From Branchiostoma belcheri (Eukaryota; Chordata; Leptocardii; Amphioxiformes; Branchiostomatidae), in the NCBI RefSeq assembly GCF_001625305.1, contig NW_017802379.1:10895438-10959437 (forward strand): a stretch of DNA of 64,000 nt, written 5' to 3'. Made by a program: the position numbers and the translations under genes. The stretch's first letter is position 1. Each line of letters begins with the position of its first letter. Below the pieces are notes generated by a model. That model was not told where the DNA came from. It searched no databases and saw only the letters and a program-made list of their open reading frames with translations. Of the stretch, positions 44,401 to 50,514 are shown piece by piece.

Positions 44401-47317
44401 GTGTTTGAATTCTCCGAGACGGCCGGAGTTTTCACCCATCATCGCGTGCAGGCCTTCCGACTTCACCAACGGCCGGGGACGATCGGGTACATCTACGTCC
44501 TGCTGGAAATCACTTACGTCATCGTTCTCCTCTACACACTGTGGAAAGAGATGAAAACTGCACGCGCAGTGGGCTGGGCCTACCTGATGGAGCCATGGCA
44601 GGTTGTGGAAATCTTGAACTTCTTCTTGGCATTCACTGTCATCGCCTTGTATGGCTTCAAGAGAACCTACAGCTCCATGGCTCTGGCAGCGATCAATGCT
44701 GGGAAAGGTGTGTTTCACATTTATGCAAAATCGGTAAACCATACATATCATATAAAAATTTCACTTGCTTACTGTTTGAAAACATTCAACATTCTTGGAC
44801 AGATTATGGAAGGTAATCATTTTACACTGTTCTAATTATATGCAACGCTCTTCTTCAAGATGAAGTTCACCATTTCCGATCTGCGGTGAGCGTAAGCCTG
44901 GTTTACGGCTGGTTCCTGGCCTTCCTGACGTTTGTCAACATGTTGAAGTTTCTCCGGCTGCTGAGGTTCAACCCATTCCTCGCCAAGCTGATGTCCATGA
45001 TCAGAGGGATGTCTTTGGAGTTCTCTTCCTTCACCATCTACCTCTTCATCTGCATGTCAGCATTCGGCGTCTATGCTCATCTCAAGTTCGGCCTTACTGT
45101 GGCGGAGTACAGGTAAGGAAACATGTATCCTATTTGTATCAAATACAAACTCTTAGTTAGAAAAGCTGGATGATATCTTTTTTTCAACTTAGTTTTAGTA
45201 CTGCAGTAGGGATACAAACTTTGTGACTTCTAGAAATATGATGATACCATGACTGTAACATATATGATGATATCATGACTGTAACAATGATTTGATTTTT
45301 TTCAGCACCATCAGCAAGTCCTTCTCCACCCTGTTCCAGATGTCTCTTGGAAACTTCTACTACCACGAGCTGCGGGAGGCATCCCCCATCCTCGGCCCCA
45401 TCTACTTCATCACTTTCATTTGCATAATCTTCCTGGTGTTGATGAACATCGCCATGGCGATCATCGACAGCTCCCTTCCCGATATGCGGAACCACATTAT
45501 GTCTGAGGAGGACCAGTACTTCATCCAGGGGTTGTGGGAACGCTTCACGGCCTTCTTCGGCTTCTGGAAGGTGCCAGTTGCAGGTAGCGTAGTCCTCGGT
45601 TTAACCAACGGAGAAAGTCTATCATTTTTTGGGTCTCAATTTTGTTGGAAAGTGACTTGCTTGGTCCCTGCACTAGTTGGCAAATTAGGGACTTGAACCC
45701 AGGATCTTTGATCCATCACTCCAGTTATAATGCTACAGAACCACACTCCCTGAATCCCTTTGTTTCCTCTGCCCCACTGAGTTTTACTTCCTTTACTCAA
45801 AACAGTTGGTTTCTCTTAATTCATAATATTATCTAGTGTAAGCTAATATATAATATTTTGCTGCATATGTTATCAAATTTTATTGTCTTTGTTCAATTTT
45901 ATGATATATTGTCTGCTGGTCATAGTATGTCATCATGATTAGTAATTATCATAATTTCAGTTACAGGGAGGCCCTGGAAAAGTATCTGGCCTTCTCTGCA
46001 TTGTTTTTTTTTAAATATGTATTACGCTTTGTTATCAAATAATTCATTTCATGTGTGATTAAGAAACGCTGATTGAACCCTTTAAATTGGTACAGAAAAC
46101 AAAGCGTTGGACACTCTTCATGACAGCCTGGTCGAGGTGGAGATTAAAGTGGAGAAACTGTGGCTGCAGAGGCAGTTGCTCTTCAACCTCGAGTAAGTAC
46201 ACATTTTCCAAAAAAAGTGTACTCTATAAGCACAGTATCTAAAATAGCCTTGAAACTTGATTTGTTAAAAGATAAACACTCAACATGTAAGATTTTTAGA
46301 AACTCACTCAGACACTTCTATCCTCACAGGATGAAGGACGCAGACCTCCCTGCAGAGCCTGAGTTTGTTCCGACTGTCAAAGATGTTCCCGATGCTACAG
46401 CCGTGGAACTTCATGTCCCCAAAGGAGGCTGCCGCATCATCGCGGTCCGTCCTGCATCCCCAAACAGCCGCACAGTCGACAGCAGTCAAGCAATCTGCTC
46501 CAACAGCAAGGTGCCAGTGGTGGTGGCATCCAGGTCTCCATCAAAAGAGGACACACAGGAAAGCCAGTATCATTACTACAAGGAGTGTGAAGTGGGGAGG
46601 CTAAGTGTCAACTTGAGTGCTGGTGACAAGGCGGTTCTGACAAGCAACGAGATGCTGACAGACGACCACATCCAGGCTGCCCAGAAGCTGCTCCACCACC
46701 AGTACCCGGCACTCCAAGGCCTGGAAGCCCCTACAGTTGGTCTCTGCGAGGACGGGTTTGCCAAGATGACAGGAAAGGGGCTACAAATCCACCACAACAG
46801 CAGATCCCACTGGGTTCTGTCGTCTTACACAGACGGACAGGTTCGCCTGTATGACAGCATTGGCGCCGACATGACCACATCTCTGCAGGTCCAGCTTTAC
46901 CAGACCTACTCCGCATTTGCCGACCAAGAGAGTAACGTTCTGACCATCATCCTACCAGAGGTACAGCGTCAGAACAATTTCTTTGATTGTGGACTGTTTG
47001 CCATCGCCTGGGCAGTGGACATCGCACAGGGGCAAGACGTGAGCAGCATTGCGTATGACGACAGGAAGATGAGGAGCCATTTGAATAAGTGCTTTGAACA
47101 GGGAAGGCTCACACCATTTCCTCATCTGACCGGCCACAGGAAGAAAGTTGGTCTAACCAGGGTCAGCAGAATCTCACTGGTTTGTCGCTGCAAGCAGGAG
47201 GAGGGTCTGGGAAGGATTGAGACGTGCAGGTCATGCCAGAGGATCTTTCACGTCAGTTGCCTGCCGGTTATCCCTCTCAGTGATGACACATGGAAATGTG
47301 GAGACTGCGCCGTGTAA
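12090..47317 (+). CDS. PKD1L: Polycystin-1-like receptor/channel subunit (PKD1L) with C-terminal C48 protease and PHD finger
   Basis: Thirty-five exons join in consistent phase: 12090-12162, 14824-15216, 18835-19054, 19346-19608, 20162-20338, 21019-21318, 23065-23187, 23359-23481, 23774-23896, 24712-24813, 25096-25371, 31247-31399, 31682-31789, 32086-32144, 32561-32641, 33372-33440, 33559-33690, 34177-34267, 35163-35320, 36403-36645, 37253-37739, 38117-38265, 38867-39091, 39411-39575, 39694-39854, 40326-40505, 40741-41222, 42016-42133, 42691-42932, 43603-43777, 44030-44707, 44860-45112, 45306-45583, 46096-46192, 46330-47317. The product is about 2650 residues if the single-base frameshift near 40468 is discounted. 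A large lectin/EGF ectodomain is followed by a GAIN domain with GPS self-cleavage site, TM1, intracellular PLAT, and the multi-helix block ending in a PKD2-like channel, the layout of PKD1L2/PKD1L3. Family members assemble with PKD2-type subunits in sensory or ciliary membranes. The Ulp1-like protease and PHD tail is not known to me from any polycystin. Confidence 0.85.
12480..12755 (-). mobile_element. tRNA-derived SINE, minus orientation
   Basis: It shares with the copy at 8281-8640 the block running from 'gcgtgcgtggg-tgtggctctccc' through 'gacgtcc-taaccgaagctaggta'. A tRNA-like B box (complement of ggaatcgaaccc) follows near 12690. It lies in PKD1L intron 1. Confidence 0.7.
12985..14630. 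mobile_element. Non-autonomous DNA element with long inverted, subrepeated ends
   Basis: The left end TGTCACAGGGGAGATTGGAA is mirrored by a right end reading CCAATCTCCCCTGTGACA in plus sense. Pairing continues for more than 60 bp through variants of 'gggagattggaatccctatctcccctagg'. Both ends carry several tandem variants of this near-palindromic unit, grouped at 12990-13220 and 14440-14630. The 1.2-kb core has no convincing coding. A clear target duplication was not seen. Confidence 0.75.
14010..14047. repeat. Strong 38-bp hairpin
   Basis: tatgggttcaccaccac pairs with gtggtgtggtgaacccata across a short cttc loop, with a single imperfection. It lies within the element at 12985-14630, just after a GGA/GAA-rich tract. 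Confidence 0.8.
14824..15216 (+). CDS. PKD1L: PKD1L C-type lectin domain (mannose-type motif), single exon
   Basis: One 393-nt phase 1-1 exon holds a whole [66 protein letters not shown] and WNDMGC...RFICQ. It has six cysteines, WIGL, an EPN motif and WND, so the calcium and mannose-type sugar-binding residues are present. PKD1L2 and PKD1L3 also begin with a CTLD, which supports this exon belonging to the same gene as the channel. Confidence 0.92.
15217..18834 (+). other. 3.6-kb PKD1L intron
   Basis: Apart from the transposase-like fragment at 16147-16278 and a short hairpin near 18659-18686 (tacctccat/atggaggta), no supported element is seen. Open frames around 17329-17680 and 17690-18240 lack domains and splice support. 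Confidence 0.5.
16147..16278 (+). pseudogene. Fragment of a transposase-like protein C-terminus
   Basis: An open stretch ends [20 protein letters not shown], then [10 protein letters not shown] and a stop at 16276-16278. The 'LKP-H-A-x-W...GW-x-x-(A/T)-G-I' ending resembles the extreme C-terminus of DDE-superfamily transposase proteins common in marine invertebrates. No intact upstream part is visible. It lies in the PKD1L intron 15217-18834. Confidence 0.4.
18835..19608 (+). CDS. PKD1L: PKD1L unassigned Cys-rich extracellular domain, two exons
   Basis: Exons 18835-19054 and 19346-19608 encode about 160 residues. Landmarks are [66 protein letters not shown] and [11 protein letters not shown]. 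Cysteines are regular and paired-looking. I do not recognise a named family. The GTAAGT inside exon 19346-19608 (19413) is read through in frame here; using it as a donor would truncate the domain. A decayed copy of the first exon's head lies at 20666-20770. Confidence 0.7.
20162..20338 (+). CDS. PKD1L: PKD1L CCP/sushi domain
   Basis: A 177-nt phase 1-1 exon encodes [20 protein letters not shown], then [29 protein letters not shown] and PTC. Four cysteines, the G-Y-x-L and the W-S/G are the complement control protein signature. Confidence 0.93.
20666..20770 (+). pseudogene. Decayed duplicate of the exon head at 18835, with its acceptor
   Basis: The stretch repeats 18789-18890, including 'ttggtcaatg-c-ctgttt', the acceptor cattttctcaccag, and GAAAACATGCATTTGAGGT followed by CTCCGTACTGCAAACCAGAC. 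After about 55 coding bases the match stops and the frame hits TAA. It is therefore a truncated exon duplicate in the intron between the CCP and WSC-like exons. Confidence 0.8.
21019..21318 (+). CDS. PKD1L: PKD1L WSC-like carbohydrate-binding domain
   Basis: A 300-nt phase 1-1 exon encodes [20 protein letters not shown], then [47 protein letters not shown] and NEVYLI. The 'LGCW-D' start, central C-x-Q-x-A and late Cys pair resemble WSC-type domains, which bind glycans. The assignment rests on visual similarity only. Confidence 0.65.
21319..23064 (+). other. PKD1L intron with simple repeats
   Basis: It contains (GTAT)n at 21392-21421 and a TCA/TCATCA run at 21826-21855. The rest is AT-rich with no supported gene or transposon. 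Confidence 0.6.
23065..23896 (+). CDS. PKD1L: PKD1L three calcium-binding EGF domains
   Basis: Exons 23065-23187, 23359-23481 and 23774-23896 are each 123 nt, phase 1-1, and encode one cb-EGF. They share the start D-(I/T/L)-D-E-C-A-T, the core [10 protein letters not shown] or [10 protein letters not shown], and the end GFVL-x5-HGC. D-x-D-E-C and the later N/Y fit calcium binding. The first two exons and about 110 bp of intron before each are nearly identical, showing a recent tandem exon duplication of about 294 bp; the third copy is more diverged. Confidence 0.93.
24074..24548. mobile_element. Foldback element with ~230-bp inverted arms
   Basis: The left arm 24074-24302 and right arm 24316-24548 are near-perfect reverse complements around a loop of about 13 bp. 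Outer ends share 'ttgacgtaatatcatacatt'. Inner ends share 'gaagccacgtgacaagcttc' and 'gacccagtgttgacgtcaca'. It has no coding capacity and is a palindromic MITE-like element in the intron 23897-24711. Confidence 0.9.
24712..24813 (+). CDS. PKD1L: PKD1L short EGF-like (MEGF-type) module
   Basis: A 102-nt phase 1-1 exon encodes [20 protein letters not shown], then [13 protein letters not shown]. The pattern C-x2-C...C-x3-(S/T)-G-x-C-x2-G-C-x2-G-W is that of laminin/MEGF-type EGF repeats. Confidence 0.8.
25096..25371 (+). CDS. PKD1L: PKD1L fibronectin type III domain
   Basis: A 276-nt phase 1-1 exon encodes a complete FN3: [20 protein letters not shown], then [16 protein letters not shown], the [15 protein letters not shown] loop and strand, and a final IPATTG. 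The conserved W, Y and L-x-P-x-T-x-Y are present. Confidence 0.93.
25616..31037 (+). mobile_element. 5.4-kb DNA transposon of unassigned superfamily with TIRs and 7-bp target duplication
   Basis: The ends are TAGGCATGTCAAACT (25623-25637) and AGTGTGACATCCCTA (31016-31030), 13 of 15 matching as inverted repeats. CTATGGG flanks both sides (25616-25622 and 31031-31037). The element spans 25623-31030 and carries a decayed coding region on the plus strand at 26570-29499. GC-rich sequence near 25850-26280 may be its promoter, and a long AT-rich 3' part with repeated 'aattagcatat' follows. TAGG-x-ATGTCA ends recall hAT termini, but the 7-bp duplication and the protein do not settle the superfamily. 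It sits between the FN3 and mucin-like exons of PKD1L. Confidence 0.8.
26570..29499 (+). pseudogene. Decayed transposon protein: coiled coil plus DDE-like core, several frameshifts
   Basis: Homology-like continuity passes through at least five frame changes: 26570-27184, 27181-27972, 27969-28847, 28688-29146, then 29076-29288 and 29233-29499. The 26570 frame opens with GTG, so the true start is unknown. The N-terminal part has a short helical domain ([19 protein letters not shown]). A long charged coiled coil follows (e.g. [20 protein letters not shown]). Next is a segment with [20 protein letters not shown] that may hold the first catalytic acid of an RNase-H-like transposase, and a late [20 protein letters not shown] recalling the C-terminal motif of transposases. 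A Cys/His-rich middle holds [18 protein letters not shown] do not recognise the family. It is not functional as it stands. Confidence 0.65.
31247..32144 (+). CDS. PKD1L: PKD1L Thr/Ser/Pro-rich mucin-like stalk, three exons
   Basis: Exons 31247-31399, 31682-31789 and 32086-32144 encode a low-complexity stretch rich in Thr, Ser, Pro and Ala, e.g. [20 protein letters not shown] and [14 protein letters not shown]. This is a likely O-glycosylated spacer between the adhesion modules and the GAIN region. The first exon follows a 5.9-kb intron that contains the transposon at 25623-31030. Exon phases agree across the junctions. Confidence 0.75.
32561..36645 (+). CDS. PKD1L: PKD1L REJ-like / N-terminal GAIN helical region, six exons
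   Basis: Exons 32561-32641, 33372-33440, 33559-33690, 34177-34267, 35163-35320 and 36403-36645 encode amphipathic helical sequence such as [59 protein letters not shown] and [20 protein letters not shown]. This matches the helical end of the REJ module and GAIN subdomain A that precede the GPS in polycystin-1-like proteins. The exon at 33372-33440 has a poor acceptor (gagaag) and is the least certain. The head of exon 35163 lies at the end of the 65-bp acceptor repeat array. Confidence 0.7.
33105..33232 (-). mobile_element. tRNA-like SINE fragment, minus orientation
   Basis: gggatcgaactcacgacc (complement of a B box) and 'agcactctacccacttggccgttgca' (complement of an A-box region) form a tRNA-like head. 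The spacing is that of the SINE at 8281-8640, but the body differs. It is not a tRNA gene: the cloverleaf does not close. Confidence 0.55.
34491..35162 (+). repeat. Tandem array of a 65-bp unit made of a splice acceptor and exon head (11 acceptors)
   Basis: CTGCAG acceptors followed by CTCTGGTGGAGTCTGTTGG start at 34491, 34556, 34621, 34686, 34751, 34816, 34881, 34946, 35019, 35092 and 35157. Spacing is 65 bp, apart from two 73-bp units with an extra 'ttcattac'. Each unit is: acceptor, about 25 nt of exon head, then 'tgttcattactttgataacgtttgtttctgtt', which acts as the next pyrimidine tract. Only the last copy runs on into exon coding sequence at 35163. The array's own open frames arise because the unit lacks stops in some frames. 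Confidence 0.95.
35446..35502. repeat. (TA)n microsatellite with a 20-N assembly gap
   Basis: A TA run is interrupted by exactly 20 N at 35472-35491, a placeholder of unknown true length, in the intron between exons 35163-35320 and 36403-36645. Confidence 0.95.
35720..36215. repeat. Three imperfect tandem repeats in an intron
   Basis: A unit containing 'agccatttggcaccaaa-tgtattg' and 'gggttaggcagca-gg-gaag' occurs near 35740, 35860 and 35945. The last is split by the MITE at 35978-36179. Confidence 0.7.
35978..36179. mobile_element. 202-bp Harbinger-like MITE
   Basis: The ends GGGCACGGTCACATTTCC and GGAAATGTGACCGCGCCT form inverted repeats with inner GC-rich 'ccggggcc' stretches. It is flanked by TAA (35975-35977) and TTA (36180-36182), a 3-bp TWA-type duplication with one change. 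It interrupts the third of three imperfect repeats whose uninterrupted copies near 35790 and 35890 read 'tattg-t-a-agagttaggcagca', which gives an internal empty site. Confidence 0.75.
37253..39091 (+). CDS. PKD1L: PKD1L GAIN domain, GPS cleavage motif and first membrane helix
   Basis: Exons 37253-37739, 38117-38265 and 38867-39091. The first gives beta-rich GAIN sequence with several N-x-(S/T) sites (e.g. [14 protein letters not shown]). The second and third give the [19 protein letters not shown], then [14 protein letters not shown]. All GPS cysteines, both tryptophans and the H-L-T cleavage triad are intact, so self-cleavage before the Thr is expected. Helix TM1 follows as [19 protein letters not shown]. 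Confidence 0.88.
39411..40505 (+). CDS. PKD1L: PKD1L PLAT domain, three exons, with a one-base frameshift at its end
   Basis: Exons 39411-39575, 39694-39854 and 40326-40505 encode a PLAT/LH2 beta-sandwich: [44 protein letters not shown] and [23 protein letters not shown] sits in the first cytoplasmic loop of polycystins and binds lipids and partners. The spliced frame runs to TGA at 40501-40503. One base over, [13 protein letters not shown] reads into the next exon exactly as the family requires. One extra G in 'agagga' (40465-40470) explains this, either as a sequencing error or a true null allele. Confidence 0.85.
40741..42133 (+). CDS. PKD1L: PKD1L membrane helices TM2-TM5 and cytoplasmic loop, two exons
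   Basis: Exon 40741-41222 starts [20 protein letters not shown], a family-typical junction after PLAT. It then has [20 protein letters not shown], a basic loop, [20 protein letters not shown] and [16 protein letters not shown]. Exon 42016-42133 continues [20 protein letters not shown]. This is the set of helices unique to polycystin-1-type proteins before the PKD2-like channel module. Confidence 0.88.
41390..41626 (-). pseudogene. LINE 3'-end coding remnant, minus strand
   Basis: The minus strand reads [23 protein letters not shown] sequence followed by [10 protein letters not shown], a signature close to the C-terminus of many invertebrate non-LTR retrotransposon proteins. Only about 80 residues remain, with a changed end. 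It lies in the intron 41223-42015. Confidence 0.4.
42691..44707 (+). CDS. PKD1L: PKD1L polycystin (TOP) extracellular domain and first channel helices, three exons
   Basis: Exon 42691-42932 holds a basic segment and the helix [24 protein letters not shown] start. Exons 43603-43777 and 44030-44707 hold the polycystin domain: [69 protein letters not shown] and [20 protein letters not shown]. Helices [20 protein letters not shown] and [19 protein letters not shown] follow. The domain matches the PKD2/mucolipin TOP fold in order and length. Confidence 0.92.
44860..45583 (+). CDS. PKD1L: PKD1L channel helices and pore, two exons
   Basis: Exon 44860-45112 encodes [33 protein letters not shown] and [20 protein letters not shown]. 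Exon 45306-45583 encodes [15 protein letters not shown] then [20 protein letters not shown], the pore helix, filter region and last helix. Where PKD2-type channels carry L-G-D in the filter this protein has L-G-N, so an acidic ring residue is missing. The acceptor before 44860 is tcttcaag, a good pyrimidine tract. Confidence 0.92.
46096..47317 (+). CDS. PKD1L: PKD1L C-terminal exons: coiled coil, C48 (Ulp1-like) protease and PHD finger
   Basis: Exon 46096-46192 encodes a heptad-rich helix ([20 protein letters not shown]). Exon 46330-47317 follows in the same phase (GA|G) after acceptor cctcacag. It adds 328 residues with no stop until TAA at 47315-47317. After about 80 polar residues comes a C48-like domain: [40 protein letters not shown] and [20 protein letters not shown]. 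The probable catalytic His (46808), Asp (46853), Gln (46970) and Cys (46988) are all present. A PHD finger follows from 47183, with CRC, CRSC, HVSC and CGDC giving all eight zinc ligands in C4-H-C3 order. C48-plus-PHD tails are common in animal transposon-encoded proteins, so capture of transposon coding is the likely origin. A transposon fragment that is never translated as part of PKD1L is the alternative. Confidence 0.7.
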
Positions 47318-48128
47318 AGTACAAAATGCACCGTAAAAACTGCTTAACATCTGGATGAACTGTTTGCCTCCTGGTGGAAGGAAAGAAATTATAGAGACTT
47401 GGCTTGGCGTCTTAAAAATGATGTCAAAATGTAAGAACACCAGTAACTGAGTAATATTTTTGCCAATGACATACTATTGTGACTATTTCACTATATATAG
47501 TCTACAATATGACTTTGATGGGTACAGTGTCAGGTACTTTGTTGTCAGGACATTTCAAATATTCTGGAATAATTTCTCTTATAGTAACATATCACTGGTA
47601 TATGTGTTAAAATGTATGTGTTATATATGTTTAAAACATTTGTAAATAGCAAGAATTATCAGTTATTTACTAGTTATGAGAGAGCAAAACTGGTTGAACT
47701 TCATTATTTGTGATTTCAAGATCTGTATAGGAAATCAAAGATGGAGTTTTGGATGGTTTCATATTCATGAATGTTCACAGTTAGGGAATAACACTTCTGT
47801 TAAATGGTTGATTTGAAGCTTCATAGTTCTAAACAAATGTATAATTTTGCCGTGGAAGAACTTGCTTTATTAAAAGTTTTACTAAGGACATGGCATCTAT
47901 ATATTTCTTGTCTCGAAGTTGTTTGAAGGAGATGAATTTTTTTTAAATTTAGGCCACATCAATTTGATTAACTGGCTCTCAGATTTGCCCGCTTCTTTTT
48001 TCTGGTTTGCAAAAAAATGCAGTTCAACTAGTTGAAGAAAGCTTCTTGCCTTCGTAGTTGTTACAGTTTACCCATCTTTTAATGCATTGATATTGTTAAA
48101 GAGGTTGAAATTCATTGAATAATTAGCA

Positions 48129-48134
48129 AAATAA
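48129..48134 (+). terminator. Candidate polyadenylation signal AATAAA for PKD1L
   Basis: First canonical AATAAA found after the TAA at 47315, about 810 nt into AT-rich sequence. The interval 47318-48128 is otherwise featureless and is best read as 3' UTR. Confidence 0.4.
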
Positions 48135-48779
48135 AGTCACAGACAACAGATATGAGACCCCATGACCCCGATTTATTACGTATGCACAAACTCCAGATGT
48201 TTCCTTGTCTCACAATGCACAAGTCATAAAACAGTACATCTTGTCCACCTACACCTTACAACACAGTAATCAAGAGACAATAGTTCACTTGTCAACAAAA
48301 TTCGTAATTTCTATCTGATTAGCCTTGGTTTGTTCCATGCTTGTTCCATGCTAAAAAGCTAACAAACAATGATTGATCAAATGCATCCTGAAATCATGTG
48401 CGTAATTCGCACCAATTCAGATAAAAATTTAAAACATTTAGCATAGAAATAATGTACTAATTGATAAGTAAACTACGCCACATCAAACCCTGTGTTTTGC
48501 ATATTGAGTCATTGTCTCGTTACCCCATTTTTTTCACCGCGGTATATTTTTGCTGCAAGTGATCAGGTAAAGAATAGTGGTAGAATTTAAAATAGCTAAA
48601 GCTACTTTGTGTTTAGCTATTTCATGTGTGAGCGTAGAACTGGGAGCCATTATCCTTAGTTGTAAAAATCGCAACTTGCTAAATTCTATATACTGTATTT
48701 TTAAATGCAGAGCCTAAACTATTGCTTCTATGGTGGTGCAATAGACCTCATTCCAGATACATGATTCTATTCTCGCGAG

Positions 48780-48916
48780 AGCGTATCCTTGGCGTGACCG
48801 CGCGTGACCTCGCACGAAAACGAGACCGCCGTTGGGTCACTCCCGGTCAGGTTTCCCATTGAGGCGGCCTAACAATGGAGCCTTCCACAGTCGATAGCGA
48901 TACTCCAACTTCAACG
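48780..48916 (+). promoter_or_regulatory. CpG-rich promoter-like stretch with a possible first exon
   Basis: CpG density rises sharply between 48770 and 48850. An ATG at 48875 opens MEPSTVDSDTPTST and meets a good donor ACG|GTGAGT at 48917. Splicing it to the next candidate exon (49758) puts a stop after nine codons, so the first exon and the downstream reading do not fit as drawn. It could equally be the promoter of a non-coding RNA or transposon. Confidence 0.35.
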
Positions 48917-49757
48917 GTGAGTTTTGCCCGTCCAGTGTAAAATATTGCCGGAATTACTGCTTTCACGGGTAGAGAATGTTGTTGTGGGCATGTGGGATCG
49001 ATTTCGGCGGGTAGAAATGCATGTTTCTTCCGATTTTGAACAGTTTGGACGGGCGGCATTGTAGCGTATACGTATGTGATGCACTTTGTTTACATGCTAC
49101 GTACGCAGCAAACTCATATAATATGGAGAAAAATATCGAGCTTAGCCGGGTATATAGCCACAAAAACCTAAAAATGTTGGCCCTGGAGTCTTGTGGGTGG
49201 AAATTTATGGAGTGTTCGGCGATTTCTCCGTAGATTTATCGATTATAGCGTCTAATGTCCGGCCGTACGTAGAGTGAAACTTTCGTAACTTGGGGAGGGG
49301 GTCCCCCGTTTATTATTATTATTTGTCGATGGGACTTTACTAGAATAGAACGGTAGAAAAACATAACTTACCTGTGTGAGATCCTGTTGGGTAGAAATAC
49401 GTCTCTTGAACGAAATTTTGGCGGTCGCCCTGAAGATTCATCGATTACAACGTCAAAGCGCCCAGCCTAGTTTTTAGTCACTCACGCAGTGTGGGAGAGG
49501 CGGGGCATGTGTTTTTCTAAACGTCCTACGTTTTTGGAGACGGGGATTTTCCAATGTTTACAATATTATAAGAACATCATAAACAGTGTCTGGATGAGAT
49601 CCTGGCTTCGGGTGGTTCATGTTCTCATTTCTTTATTTATATCTATGTCTTTGTCTAAAACCTTAAACTTTACTCACAAATAATATTCTTCTTATTAATC
49701 TGGCATTGCTAAAAAAATATAACTGTTAATGAAAATTTCCATATTGTATGATTCCAG

Positions 49758-50431
49758 GTGCAGCACCCGTCCTTCACTCCTGGGTGAAGCAGAAACCAGA
49801 GAGACCAGCTCCAAAGAAGAGATGTTCTCCCACCAAGAAAAAGAAAGGAGCTTGTGGACTTAACAAAGTAAATGTTGCATGTCAACTACAATGTACATAG
49901 TTTGAATTTTATTCCATAAAGTTTTGTATCAGTAATGTCCGCATAATTTTCTTTTCGGATGCTAATAAAAACATACTTGGATTGCTTCACATGGTATTTT
50001 ACTTCTTGTAAAGTAACACTTCATATTGTTGCACTCAAACATTGTCATTGCATTTTTGACTGACTTTAAAGATTGATGAACCTGAGGACTCCTCCGCTTG
50101 TTGTTCGGATCCTGGTCTCGACACCAACATGGCTATACTTCAACCTGACCTGGCAACATCCCCATCACCGACTGCACTGCCATCACAGACCACATCTTCA
50201 CCATGCTTACCTGACAAACTTTTTACCACCACTTGTACAGAACTACTGAAACTGTCATGTTTATTGAAGTGGCATTGTATTTACATGTGTCTGAAGGTTA
50301 CAAGAACATGTACATGTTTTTTCACAAATAAAAAAATGATGAGAAGCAACTTCAAGGAAGTGTTCCTAACTTACATGTATTTTGGAATTTTGGGTACTCT
50401 CATGTATGTAATCTACTCATACATGATCTAG
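49758..50431 (+). CDS. Doubtful short gene or transposon remnant with a basic Lys-rich segment
   Basis: An exon-like block 49758-49867 has acceptor gattccag and donor AAA|GTAAAT. In one phase it encodes VLHSWVKQKPERPAPKKRCS followed by PTKKKKG, like a nuclear localisation signal. It joins in phase to 50072-50431 (acceptor ctttaaag), which encodes a Ser/Thr/Pro-rich stretch (QPDLATSPSPTALPSQTTSS) and then hydrophobic-Cys sequence up to TAG. An AATAAA lies within the end of that frame (50325). No domain is recognised and no upstream exon of matching phase was found. Confidence 0.2.
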
Positions 50432-50494
50432 TGAAAAAAATGAATCATGGCTACATGTTTCAATGAGAAGCAAATGGTGGAAAACCAACTTAAA

Positions 50495-50514
50495 NNNNNN
50501 NNNNNNNNNNNNNN
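50495..50514. other. 20-N assembly gap at the left edge of the minisatellite
   Basis: Exactly 20 N directly before the first repeat unit, so the array length is not known. Confidence 0.98.

Noticed and set aside
45640..45740. Sequence with 'gggacttgaaccc' resembling a tRNA B box
   Set aside because: No matching A box at proper spacing and no SINE body; too weak to call.
46160..46329. Reading the C48/PHD block as an independent intronless gene starting at 46160
   Set aside because: The stretch is intron with a non-ATG start (GTG), while a proper acceptor at 46329 joins the block in phase to the PKD1L exon. A free-standing gene cannot be wholly excluded.
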